This document shows positions 22,701-36,100 of a stretch of 64,000 nt of DNA, piece after piece. Each line of letters begins with the position of its first letter. Positions within the stretch are counted from its first letter, which is position 1. This stretch comes from Serinus canaria. Its lineage: Eukaryota; Chordata; Aves; Passeriformes; Fringillidae. The translations under genes and the position numbers were made by a program. Below the pieces are notes generated by a model. The model made no database searches. It worked only from the letters and a program-made list of their open reading frames with translations, and had not been told where the DNA came from. The stretch is from the NCBI RefSeq assembly GCF_022539315.1, contig NC_066336.1:4964600-5028599 (forward strand). Reading direction: 5' to 3'.

Positions 22701-25700
22701 GCTCTCAGAGACGGTTCCCTCAGATCTGGCCGTGCTGCAGAAGCAGCTTGCCAGCACCAAGGTACACTTGGGGGATTTCCTGGGAAATGCTGGAGCCTGG
22801 ATGGGAATTTGGCTGCTCTGAGCAGTCAGCAGCAGGGAGGAGCCTTGACCTGTTGGTTTTTTTGCTGGTTGAGGGCAAAGATGCACCTGCAGATGCAGCA
22901 GGTTCTGTGCTGCAGGTCAGGTGGGAGAGGTGCTATGGGGCTGCAGTCACAGACACCCCAGAGGGACATAGAGGGGGACATTCCTCCCCCATGAGGGTGC
23001 CAGAGCACTGGGACAGCCCAAAGCCTCTGTTCCAGCTCTGCCTGCAGTGTGGGGGTAGATTTTCCCATCATTTCCTAAGGATTCAGTGATGAAGTGCAGA
23101 GGATCCCTCAGAGGGTGTAAAAGGAGCCCTGAGCTCCATGAGTGTGCCAGTCCTGCCTGGAACCCACCTCTGATTTTGCCTTGTCTTGTGTGAAAACAGC
23201 AACTGCAGGGAGACCTGGCTGAGCACCAGGTGCCAGTGGAGAAGCTCCAGAAAGCAGCCAGGACCCTGCTGGACATCCAAGGGGAGCCAGCCCCAGACCA
23301 CGGCCACATTCAGGAAACAACAGGTACAGAGCAAAGGGAGGGCTGGGGAGAGTGGGAAGGAGCCAGAGGGGGCAAAGATAAATCCCTTTTTGGGGGAATT
23401 TGGGGGCAATCATGTGGCATCCCTCTCCACATGCATCCTCAGGGTTTGCATGTGGAGAGGGATGTGGCCACTTGTGTTGCGTCCCCCGTCTCGCTGCTGA
23501 GTCTGGGGACAGGGATTTGTCATCACTGAGAGTTTTTGGGGAACCAAAGGTGGCCCTGGCTGCTCTCTGAGCACCTGGAGCTCTGTGCCACTGAGTGTCC
23601 TGTGTGCTGGACCCTGCAGATGCCATCGTGAGCCGCTTCCAGAGCCTCTCCCAGCAGATGTCCGAGCGCTCGGACCTGCTGCAGAAATCCATTGCTCAGT
23701 CCCAGAGCGTCCAGGAGAGCCTGGAGAGCCTCCTCCAGTCCGTGGCTGAGATTGAGAAGAACCTGGAGAAGGATCAGCCAGCTGTGCTCACCTCTGCCTC
23801 CATCCAGGACTCGCTTGCCACGAGTGTGGTAAGGCTGGGCCCTCTCTCTCACCCCAAACACCCCAGAGCAGCACCTGCACCATGCAGGGGTAACTGCTGA
23901 CTGCTGAAAGCACCAAAAAACCCCTACAAAGGGATATGGGCATAACCTTTGTGTTTTCATGGAATCACTGAATGGTTTGGGTGGGAGGGAGCCTTAAGCA
24001 GCATCTAATTCCAGCACCCTTCCACTGGCCCAGCTTGCTCAGGGCCCTGCACAATCTGGCCTTGGATGTTCCCAAGGATGGGGCAGCTCCAGCATCTCTG
24101 GGCAAACTGTGCAAGGTCACAGACTTGTTAAAAATCTCCTTTTTTTTCTTTGCCAACAAGATTTCAGACACAGGGAAAAGCAGAGCACGTTGGGCAGGTC
24201 AGAAAGGGAAGGAAAATCCGGATACAAAATTATTTTTCCCAGCTCTGGCTGTGTCAAAGCACCTGCTGCTGCTCCCGAGGGCAGCCCAGTGAGTCCTGCT
24301 GAAGAACCTTCCTTAAAAATCCCTCTCTCTCCTCCTGTGCTCACCACAGAAGCTGAAGCAGGACATTGCCAGGCAGAGGAGCTGCCTGGAAGCCACCCGG
24401 GAGATGGTGACACGCTTCACCGAGGCCGCCGACAGCCCCGCGGCCTCCGCCCTGCAGGACAAGCTGGCCCAGGTGACAGAGCACTTTGGGAGGCTGTGCC
24501 AGCAGCAGCAGGAGCGGGAGGACACCCTCAAGGGCCTGCTGCCCAAGGTGGAGCAGTTTGAGCAGCTGTGGGAGAAGCTGCAGCAGTTCACGGAGAGCAG
24601 GACGCGGGTGTTGGCATCCGGGAATCAGCCGGACCGGGACATCGCTCACTTCTCCCAGCACATCCAGGTGAGGCCCTGGGGAGGAGTCCCACCTGCACCA
24701 GGGCTCTGAGGAAGGCTCCAGGCTGGCAGGATCCAGCCCTTCCCAGCTGTGGGAAAAAGGGGATGGTGTTTCCCAGCAGCCAGGCTGGTTGTCAGGTGGG
24801 GTCTTTTAGGATCGAGTCCAAATGTAGCAGGATTTTACCAGTTAAAGATTCCATGGGGTCAATCCAGCAAAATATCCCTGTGAGGGTGGTGCAGGAGTGC
24901 CAGAGACCTGGGAGGTGTTGGGGCCAGAGACCTGGGAGGTGCTGGGGCCAGAGATCTGGGAGGTCTTGGGGCCAGAGACCTTGAAGGTCTTGGGGCCAGA
25001 GACCTGGGAGGTCCTGGGGCCAGAGACCTGGGAGGTGTTGGGGCCAGAGATCTGGGAGGTCTTGGGGCCAGAGACCTGGGAGGTCCTGGGGCCAGAGACC
25101 TTGGAGGTCTTGGAGCCAGAGACCTTGGAGGTCTTGGAGCCAGAGACCTTGGAGGTCTGGGGGCCAGAGACCTTGGAGGTCTTGGGGCCAGAGACCTTGG
25201 AGGTCTGGGGGCCAGAGACGTGGGAGGTCCTGGGGCCAGAGATCTGGGAGGTCCTGGGGCCAGAGACGTGGGAGGTCCTGGGGCCAGAGACCTGGGAGGT
25301 CCTGGGGCCAGAGACGTGGGAGGTCTTGGGGCCAGAGACCTGGGAGGTCTTGGAGCCATCACTCTCTGGTAGAGCTTGGGAGCTCATGGAAGTGGCTCCT
25401 GCTCTCTCCTGGTGATGTTCTTCAGCCTCCTGAGGCCTGGAGTGTTTTAATCCTGGAATGGTTTGGCTTGGAAAAGACCTTAAAGATCATCTCATTCCAA
25501 GCCCCCTCTCAGGGACAGGGACAGGGACACTCTCCTCTAGACCAGGTTGCTCAGGGTTGCCTTGGACACTTTCAGGGGGGTCTGTGGAGCTCTGCAGGAT
25601 TCCTCCCTCTGGCTTCCCACAAGTGTCCTGCTGCAGGGGGTGCTTCATCCACTCAGAAATGCTGGAAGATGACAGGAAACCAGACACCTGTGCTGTGGCA

Positions 25701-27077
25701 GGGGTTGATTTGGCTTGGTCTAGGGCCTCCCATCCCATCCCATCCCATCCCATCCCATCCCATCCCATCCCATCCCATCCCATCCCATCCCATCCCATCC
25801 CATCCCATCCCATCCCATCCCATCCCATCCCATCCCATCCCATCCCATCCCATCCCATCCCATCCCATCCCATCCCATCCCATCCCATCCCATCCCAGTC
25901 ACCAGCACTGGGGACAGTGGGATTTGCCCCTGCAGCTGCTCCAAGTGTTTGCTGAGCTAGAGGAGCAGGTGGCAGTGAGCTGTGCCCAACGTTTGGCACT
26001 GGTGCCACACGTGGCACTGCCCAGAGAGCTCAGCAGGGTGTGGGACTGCCCAGCTCATCCCCTCTGCTGCTGGGCACCATGGTCAGCATCACCCTTGGCT
26101 CTTGGCAGGAGCTGAACTCGGAGATGAGGCAGCACCAGGAGGACCTGGCCACCCTGGAGCAGCTGGCTGAGGAGCTGAGCTCCTGTGGCTTCACCCCCAG
26201 CTCCTTCCAGCAGCAGGAGAAGCTGCAGAGCCTGAGGAAAGATTTCCTGCAGCTACAAAAGGTGGCAAAAGACAGGTGAGTCCCAGGGAGGGGAGCTTGG
26301 GGGTGGCTGCATGGTCCAAGCAAGGCCCTGTGGAGATCTCCTTTCCAAGGAGGGGGGGCATGAGCCAGCTCTTCCTGCCACCCTCCTCCCACGCCAGGAT
26401 CCTGAGGCAGCTCTGCTCCAGCTGACGCTTTAAAAAAAGCCTTGGCTGGGGGCGTTGTGAAAAATTCCTGGTGCTGCAGCAGGAGCAGGAGCTCTGCATT
26501 TCCCAGCTCCAGCCCAGAGCATCCTGCTGGCTGCTGGGAGGATGGGGAGCCTGTTCCTGGAGTGCCCTGGAATGGGGGTAAAAGGGAGCTGGAGCAGGGT
26601 CAGAGCAGCAGCATCCCTGGGAGCCACACCACTCTGGCTGCATCTCCAAAATCCCTGGGGAATGCAGGGAAGGTGGTGGGGGAAAAGCAGCTGAAAGTCC
26701 CAAGAATCCCCAGTAATTCAGGGCTGTGCAGGCTGCACAGGACGAGCCAGAGGGGCCTGTGACCCCCATCCAGGGGCTGCCTTGTTCCCCCAGGAGGGGC
26801 TGGATGGATGGAGCTGTGGCCAGGGAGGAGGGGGCAGCACAGCCTGGGCTCCCCAGGGAGGCAGGTGCCCGGGGGGACACGGCATGAGTGAGCTCTGTCT
26901 TCCCAAAAACCTCGTTTTTCCCAGGATAAAGAGCCTGGGCAGGCTGGCAGTGGTGGTCCCGTGGCTGTTGGCCACCACTGGAGTGCCCAAAAGTGCCACC
27001 AGCCAGGATTTGAGGGGGCCAGCAGCAGTGAGGGGCTGGCACTGGGTGCACCCCATTTTGTGCTGTTCCCAGGCAAC

Positions 27078-27125
<48 letters not shown>

Positions 27126-30100
27126 GTAAAAAGGGCTCCTAGGGACACTGTGCCACATTTAGGAGGGGTAATTGCAAGGCAGAGCACGAGCTCTGACTCT
27201 CCAAAACCTTTTCACTCCCAGAGAAAAGGATGCCTCATCCTGCCAGGAGCAACTGGACGAGTTTCGGAATCTGGTTGGCGCCGTCAGGAAGTGGCTGAAG
27301 GAGAGTGAAGGCAAAATTCCACCTGCTGAGACCTCCCTGGGAACCCAGGAGCTGCAGCAGCACAGGCAGCAGGTCCAGGTGGGAGCTGGAATCAAACTGG
27401 GAAAGCCTTGAAAAGCTGGAATGTGAAATCCCAGGAAGCAGAGGCTTGCTGATGGTCTCAGCGTGCATCCAGTGGCTTGCAGAGCAGGGAGCAGTGGGAG
27501 AGATTTCTTGGGCACTGCCTGGCTTCCTGTCACTCCCTGTGCCTGCTCTGGTTGGGATTTAGGAGTGGGAGAGCCGAGCACAGTGGGTTTTTCTGAGTGT
27601 TCCCCGTGGTGGATGGGGAAGGTGACCTCCGGTCACCCGAGCCCCCGCCGTGCTCCAGCAGAGGGATGGGATAAATCAGGATGTGCTGGGGTTTGACTCA
27701 CAGGCAGAGCAGCTCTGCTGAGTCACCCCCAGCCCTCACACCCCACAGCAGCCAGCACTGGGCTCAGCCAGGCTGGAGGGGGAGGAGGGATGTCCCCAGA
27801 ATGGTGGGAGGGAGAAGGTTTCCTTCAGCAGACCCATTCGTTGGGAAGAGCTTTTTTTTGCTGTTTGGTTCCCCCCTGGCAGAAATAAATGTGTCACAGC
27901 CACTTCCCCCAGTGCAGCCACGAGCTGGCTCCCTGGCTGCTGTGTCCTGGTGTCACCACAGAGGGGACAGGGGAGGGAGGAGGGGGCTGTGGCAGGGCAA
28001 GTGTGGCCTCCAATCCCGAACTTGGCTTTTGAGCAGGATCTCCTGGAGGAATGGAAGGGGAAGGGGCCCCAAGTGGAGGAGATTGGTCGCAGAGGGACCC
28101 TCCTGGAGAACCTGATCGTGGAGATTACAGCCCCCAACACCCCTCCCAAGGCAGGTGAGTTGTGGCCAGCACTCCTGAGGACAACTCTGCTGTCAGCACT
28201 GCGTCATCTCTGAGCCTGCCTTCAGCAAAAAATGGGGTTATTTCCCCCTTTTAACCAAATTCAGAGTGATCTGAGCATGGTGAGGCTCAGCCCAGTGGTT
28301 GAGTCACTGGCACTCATTGCTTCAATGCATCATCCTGACTTGGCTTAATTAACTGCAGCCTAACGAGCTCTGAATTGCCCTGTGTTTGCTGTGGGGACAC
28401 AGATCCCTCTCTGGTAGAGCTGGGGAGCTCCTGGAAGTGGCTCCTGCTCTCTCCTGGTGATGTTCTTCAGCCTCCTGAGGGCTGGAGTGTTTTAATCAAC
28501 CTCCAGCCTTTGGGTTTCATATCTGGATGACATTTGGGGCTGTGATAGTCAGATGGGATTTACTGGTCTCCCTTTTGGCTTCAAGTCTGTGAAGCAATGA
28601 GATTATGTCTGGTTCATTTGGAAACCAGCTCAAAGATGTCTTCCAGCTTGTGAGAACAAGTCCCTGGACTCTCATCGCTGATGGGAATTTCTGGGAATTT
28701 GTGGTCTGGATTTGTTTGTTAGGATTAAGTTCATGAGCAGTTCTCAGGGAAACCATCAGGAGAAGTGAGAGGAGAGGCTTGTGAGTGACCAAAGGTGCAG
28801 CCCCCTATGCCCATGAAAGCTTTAAATATGTGGTTAGAAAAGAGAGACCTCCCTGGAAATGTGAATCTCCCCTTGGCTGTGACATCTGGTGTCCAGAGGA
28901 GGGACACTGGTGCATCCTGCAGCTCTGGGCAAAGACAGCATGAACACAGGGTTTGAATAGTTTCATCCCATAAAAAAAGGAGGATATGGAGGAGTTAATC
29001 CCTTCAGGGAAGGCATTCAGCAGTTTTATTGGGTGTAAGTCACAAAATCATGCTCAGGGTAGCAGCTTCCCAGGCGTGGCAGGACACCTGCAGTCCCCAG
29101 TACTGCAGCCATGCAGGAGCCACATTATCCCTGCTCTCATGTTGGGATGCTGGGAGAGCTCCCCAGCTCCAGAAAGGCAGGAACAGCTTCAGGAAAATGA
29201 GGGGAGCAGGAGGAGGAGAGATAAAGGGGCTCCACACCAAATAAATGCCCCGTGCTGGGCAGGTGGGCAGTGGAGGCACCACCTCAGTGCTTGGTGGTCC
29301 CTGTCATGCAGCAACCATTCATCACTTGCTGTCTGCATCCCTCACACCTCTGTCTTGTCCCTCTTGTCCCTCTTGTCCCTGTCCCCTCTGCCCAGGTGCC
29401 ACTCTGCCCACTCCAGGAGCCTCAGGAGGCAGCGTGAACGGATACCACACCTGCAAAGGTGAGCTCGCTGTCAGCACCACTGAGCCACCCCCCCGTCCCC
29501 TTTTCATCCATGCATTTCCATTCCCTGGAGTGCAAACCTCAGTGTGACACTGCCAGCATCCCAGCAGAAGGGAAATGAGCTTGGCAAGGGGCTGGGAATT
29601 CTCAGCTGCTGCAGTGGAGGGTGGAGGTCGGGCTGAAGGACGGAGAGGAGCAGCCTTGGGCAGTGACAGCACCCCGACACCTCGTCAGGTGGTGTTAGGA
29701 GCTGATAAATGGGAGATCATTTTAAGGCCTGCAATTAAATTTATTGGTTCTGTGGGATTATAACAGCATCCAACCCTCCAGTTTGAAGAGCAATTTTAAT
29801 TATTGCCCGTTATCTGCCGTTAGTTCGCCGGTTCAACCAGATAATAGGTGCATAAAAATGGCTTCATATCTCGGTGCCAAATTATTTAACCTTGCATTAG
29901 CAGTGGCTTTATGAAAAAGGGGCTCAGTTGGCATCAAGCTCACCAGCAGAGCTTTGTTTGTAAACTGTCAAAGGGCACTGGGGGGACGAGAGGAAAATCC
30001 CCCGTGGCAGGAGAGGTGAGGATGATGCGCCGTCGCTCCGCAGGCAGAGCGTGGCCTCTCGCTCCTCATCTCAGCTCTCTGTGCCTGCCTGGGGCTGGGC

Positions 30101-33100
30101 TAGAGCCTGACAGTCTGAGCTGGAGGACAGGGCCAGTGCTGCTGACCCCGGGCTGGTTTGTGGCTGCAGATCTGACGGAGATCCAGTGCGACGTGTCGGA
30201 CGTGAGCCGGCGGTACCAGGCGCTGGGGGCAGCGCTGCAGGAGCGCCTGCAGCAGCTCTCAGCCATGCTGGACAGCATGCAGGAGGTGCAGGAGGAGGCC
30301 AGCTCCATGCTCAGGTGGTTGGAGTCCAAGGAACGGATGCTGTCCGAGCTGGACGCCTCCTCCTCGCCCACCAAGACGGAGACGATGAGAGCCCAGGCTG
30401 AGCACAACAAGGTGATTGCTCTTCCCCAAAAAAAATTTTGGTTCTCCGGGGTTGTAATTCTTATATTTGTAAATAGTTGCCTTTAAATATCTGAGGTATG
30501 GGACATCTTCCCTCTATAGCTACAGGGCTACAAATTCCTTCAATGAAAGAGTGAATAGAAGTAGGAAACTAGAGCAAATTCCTGCATGGATCTATGGCTG
30601 ATGAGCAGGAGTAGCAGTATGAACTGTATGCTTCTGAAAAAAGATTGACTCTTAGCACAGAGACAGGATCACAAAGTGGCCCTGGGGTCACAGGGTCACA
30701 AAAGGGCCCTTAAAGATCACCCAGTTCCACCCCTCTGCCGTGCATCTCCCAAAGGATCGCAGAGATGGGCTTTACTGCACTGAACTAGCCTCGAGGGTTT
30801 GCCCTGAGTTAAAGAGGGGCATTCCCAGACACAGCTTTAACCTTCTATTTTAAGGGAAATACAGGTTGGATATCAGGAAAAAGTTTTTTACAGAAATGGT
30901 GATAAAGTTCTGGAATGTTCTGCACAGGGAGGTGGTGGAGTCACCATCCCTGGGGGTGTTTAACAAAGCCTGGGTGTCCCACTGGGTGCCAGGGGTGAGT
31001 TGAGATGTTAGGGCTGGGTTGGACTCGATGATCTTGAAGGTCATTCTGTGAATTCTGTGAATTCCAGGCAGATTCATGGAGCAGCAGCCCAAAGTTCCCC
31101 TTTTGCCTTTAGACCTGTTGATGTCAGGCTGAGGGAAAAAGAGATTATTTGGATCCCTTGCTGCTGAGTCACTCCAGCTTCTCCTGGAAAGCAATTCCCA
31201 GCCTTTCCCTGCCCTTGCAGCCAAGTTAGGTCACAAAAGTGCTAAAAAATTGATTGAACTACAGAGCAAAGAACAGAAATCATCCAGCTGCAGCTTGTAG
31301 GTGCTGCTTCGTTCCAACTCATTGATTCTTCTGCCCCTGTACCTGAGGAAGTTCAAACCATTCTTTTCCAGGCATTTCTGGCTGAATTGGAACAGAATTC
31401 TGGGAAGATCCAGAAGGTAAAGGAAGCACTTTCTGGCTTGCTGGAGAAATATCCAGATTCCCCAGAAGCAGCGAAGTGGAAGAAGATGCAGGAAGACCTG
31501 AGTAAGTGCCTGAAGCATTCATGAGGCTCCTGTCTCCAAACATCACGTTAGCCGTGGCTCAGGAGTGAGGGGCAATCCCAAAGTCACGCCAGAGCAGAGT
31601 CACTTCTAATTAAAACTCAGTAAACAGCAAACCTCTCTCTGAGCTGTCTGGTGGGGAAGGTGTTCCTGAGATGAGCACTGTCGTGAGTAATGGAATCTCT
31701 GTGATGGATGTGGATTTTAAAGGATTGCCTCCTTAAACTGCTTCTTAAAAAAAAAATAGGGGGGGGGGATGGATGTGTTAGTAGCACAGGTTGATTGTTT
31801 TGATTGAAAGCTTCACTGCTTGATATAAAATTCTAGTCATTAGTGAGGCTGCCCTAGGTAATTAAGTGTTGACTAAACAAGGCTGTGTGTTCAAAAAGAA
31901 GCCCAGAGATTCCCTCCTTTGAAGCAGCAGGAATGTGTTGACTCCGTCCAGGAGATCTGAGAGTGCTGTGTGAGGACAGGCACACATGAGAGAATCCTCA
32001 TTTCTCAGGCCAGGAGTGTGAGATGGCTCACCCAAGGTCCTGGCAGCAGTGACTAGAGCACAGAAATCCTCCTTGCAGGGTTTTCCCCTAAGAGCTTCCA
32101 GGAGCTCCTAGGAGAAAGCCACTGGATTTGGGTAATGGCTGCTTAGATGGAGAGTGGATAGAGCCAGGCTAGTTTTATTGGGAAACAGAGATTTCCCATG
32201 GGGAAAACCACAGGGAGGGGGAAAACAACCTTGGTGATGGAGGGGTGGGCTGGCCAGGAGCTTGACCACGGCCAACAGAGGTGGTGCTGCAGATTGCAGG
32301 TGGGAGAGGGCCAGCCAGGCCACGGCTGCACGGCAGCAGAAGCTGGAGGAGTCAGCAACCCAGCTGGCCACGTTCCAGGCCACCGAGGCCCAGCTGAGGC
32401 CCTGGCTGATGGAGAAGGAGCTGATGATGAGCGTGCTGGGCCCCCTCTCCATCGACCCCAACATGCTGAACGCTCAGAAGCAGCAGGTGCAGGTGAGAGG
32501 GGTTTGGTGGTGGGCGCTGGATGGAGGAGAGAGTCTGGCCCAGGAGGGAGGGGGAAGGTTGTGCTGGTCTTGTGGGCACTCTGAGATGCTCAGGGACCTC
32601 ATGGCTCCTCTTCCACATCCTCCAAACCCTCCTGTGTTGGTCTTGTGGGCACTCTGGGACAAGTGAGTGCCCAGAGAAGTCATGGCTCCTCTTCTACATC
32701 CTCCAAACCCTGCTGTGTTGGTCTTGTGGGCACTCTGAGATGCTCAGAGACCTCATGGCTCCTCTTCCACGTCCTCCAAACCCCTCTGAGCCCAAACTGC
32801 TGTGAGTAACTTGAAAAGGGTGCAGTGCTGAGCTCCCTTCCTGCGCTGGATTGACTCAGCAGTGAATCACTTGGCCCCTCTTGTGAGTGAAATTGCTTTA
32901 AACAAGGCCTGTGCTGATGCTCTGCAGGACTTGCTAATGCTGCCCCTCTGCCTGCCAGCCTGGCCCTTTCACTCCTCCTGCTTCCAAATCCTAACATGGC
33001 TCTAAGCAGCCACATCACGAAGCAAAAAAGCCCCAGTGGAGATAATTAGATTTTCATCTCATCTAAGTGGTTTATGCTGCATTATAAGACAAATAAGAGG

Positions 33101-36100
33101 GAGAGCAAAGCCCTGGAGTCGCAGACCCCTCCCAGCTTTTTAACTCCCAAGGTCACAGTAAATCCTGGGCTACCCAGCCCAACTGCTGTCCCACCCCAGG
33201 GCCTGTTCCTGCTGATCCCAAGGGCTGGATAAAGCCCCTGGAGGTCTGGTTTGTTTTGACTGTGTGTACTGGGAGCTGTCAGTTTTATGCAAACACTTTT
33301 ATGTTATTTCTGCTGCAGTTTATGCTGAAGGAATTCGAAGCTCGCCGACAGCAGCACGAGCAGCTCAACCAGGCAGCTCAGAGCATCCTGACTGGCCCTG
33401 GAGATGTTTCCCCATCCACCAGCCAGGTGCAGGATGAGCTCCAAGGGGTCAACCAGAAATGGTCCGAGCTCACCGAGCGCCTCAACTCCCGCTCCAGCCA
33501 GATTGACCAAGCCATAGTGAAGAGCACCCAGTACCAGGAGCTTCTCCAGGGCCTCTCAGAGAAGGTGAAGGCTGTTGGGCAGCGCCTGAGCAGCCAGTCT
33601 GCCATCAGCACCCAGCCTGATGCTGTCAAACTGCAGCTGGAGGAGACCAGCGAGATCCGCTCGGACCTGGAGCAGCTGGAAGAGGAGATCTCAGAGGCTC
33701 AGACCCTCTGTGATGACCTCTCCGTCCTGATTGGGGAGCAGTACCTCAAAGATGAGTTGAGGAAACGTCTGGAGACGGTGGCACTTCCCCTCAAAGGGCT
33801 GGAAGATCTGGCAGGTGAGACCGAGGAGGAGTTGCCTGAGATGTTAGGATGTCAGGCTGCACCCCTGCTCTTTGCCAAAGGGCTCTCCCACCACTGGGTT
33901 TATGAAAACAAAAGGGGAAGCACCATTTATCACTTTTTAGGGTTCTTCTTGGGTGTTTTATGTGGCACCAAGCATGGGAGAGTTCCAACTCCAGAAATAC
34001 CTGAGCCTGGAGAGGGAGCAGAGGTGTTTAGCCCCACTGATGTGACTCTTCACCAAGCAGGGTGGCACATGCTTGGAAAAAAAAACAGGTTCCTAAATTC
34101 AGACTGGGGCATAAGGAAACCCCAGTGGCCACCCTCTGATCTTGGGATGCATCCTCTGGTTTCTCAGAGTTTACATTTAGAGACTGGTCAGGAGAGCTGA
34201 GACTTCTGCATTACCGCTGCCTCTTACTACTTAAGAAATTTATGAATCAGTTAAGGACAAAGGCTGGTGATGCAATGGAAAGCTCCTTCCTGTTAATCAA
34301 AACACAGTTGGTGCATCTGAGACGATTTTAAATAATTGCACTTTGCTTATTTGATTTGAGCTTAATTGTCGCCTTCCAATCTGGTTGCCGTTGCAGCCGA
34401 CCGGATGAACCGGCTGCAGACCGCGCTCGCGAGCTCCCAGCAGTTCCAGCACATGTTTGATGAGCTCAGGACCTGGCTGGATGACAAAAGGTGCCAGCAA
34501 GCCCAGAGCCAACCCATCTCTGCTAAACTGGAGAGGCTGCATAGCCAAATCCAGGAGCAAGAAGAGTTCCAGAAGAGCCTCAACCAACACAGCGGCTCCT
34601 ACGAGATGATTGTGGCCGAGGGAGAATCTTTGCTGCTGTCAGTCCAGCCTGGGGAGGAGAAGACCACTCTGCAGAACCAGCTGGTGAGCCTGAAAACACA
34701 CTGGGAGGAGCTCAGCAAGCAGGCTGCTGACAGGCACTCCAAGCTCAAGGACTGCTTGCAGAAAGCTCAGAAGTACCAGCGGCACGCGGACGACCTCCTG
34801 CCCTGGGTGGAGGACTGCAAGGCGAGGATGGCAGAGCTGGAGGTAACCCTGGATCCAGTGCAGCTGGAGGCCACTCTTCTGAGGTCCAAGGCCATGCTGA
34901 GTGACGTGGAGAAGCGCCGGTCCCTGCTGGAGATGCTCAACAGTGCTGCTGACATCCTGACGGACGCTTCCCAGACGGACGAGGATGCCATCCGGGATGA
35001 GAAGGCTGCCATCAACCAGAAGATGGATGCCATCACAGAAGAGCTGCAAACCAAGACTGGCTCCATTGAAGAAATGTCCCAGAGGCTCAAGGAGTTCCAG
35101 GAGAGCTTCAAGAACATCGAAAAGAAGCTGGAAGGGGCGAAGCACCAGCTGGAGATCTACGATGCCCTGGGGCCACAAGCCTGCAGCAACAAGAATTTGG
35201 AGAAGCTCAGGGCACAGCAGGAGGTGCTGCAGGCCCTGGAGCCACAAGTGGATTATCTGAAAAACTTCACTCAGGGTCTGGTAGAAGATGCTCCAGAGGG
35301 CTCTGACTGCTCCCAGCTCCTCAGCCAAGCCCAGGTGGCTCAGCAGGACTTCGAGGCCGTGAAGCAGAAAGTCAACGATTGCTGCGCCCTCATGGAAAAC
35401 AAGCTGGAAGGGATCGGCCAGTTCAACAGCAGGGTCAGGGAGATGTTCTCCCAGCTGGCAGACCTGGATGATGAGCTGGACAGCATGGGCCCCATCGGGA
35501 GAGACTCTGACAGCCTCCAGTCGCAGGCCGAGGACGTGCGCGCCTTCCTGGGCAAGCTGCACCGGCTCAAGTGCGACATCGAATCCTCCGAGAGCGAGTG
35601 CAAGAAAATGCTGGAGGACGAGGGCAGCCCCGACCTGCTGGGGCTGAAGAGGGAGCTGGAGACGCTGAACAAGCAGTGCAGCAAGCTGACAGAGAGGGGC
35701 AGGAGCCGGCAGGAGCAGGTGGAGACCACGCTGTCCCGCGTCGAGGACTTTTACAGCCGCCTGAAGGAGCTGAGCCACATGACCGCGGCGGCCGAGGAGA
35801 ACGAGGCCCTGCAGTGGGTGGTGGGCACGGAGGTGGAAACCATCAACCAGCAGCTGGCAGACTTCAAGGTAGGTTGGATTCCATGATGGTTTGGTTTTTT
35901 TAATGTGTTTTTTGGCGTTGTGGTTTTTTTTTTTTTTTCCTTTGGTGGGTTTCAAGCCGTGGCGTCTCCGCGGTTTTTGTTGCCGCGATTTGTGAGTGGG
36001 TTTGCGCTGAAACGTCCTTGCTCTGGAGGATGTGAAATCCTGCTGGTGGACTTGATAGGCTGTGGTGAAAAGGTGTGGAGAGGTTCTGGGATTGGCAGGA

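Noticed and set aside
24859..25415. CRISPR-like or coding interpretation of the 24-bp repeats
   Set aside because: Units are contiguous, without spacers, and lie in a vertebrate intron.
34639..35955. 438-codon minus-strand frame
   Set aside because: Shadow of the 1,472-bp MACF1 exon, whose sense translation is clear spectrin-repeat sequence.
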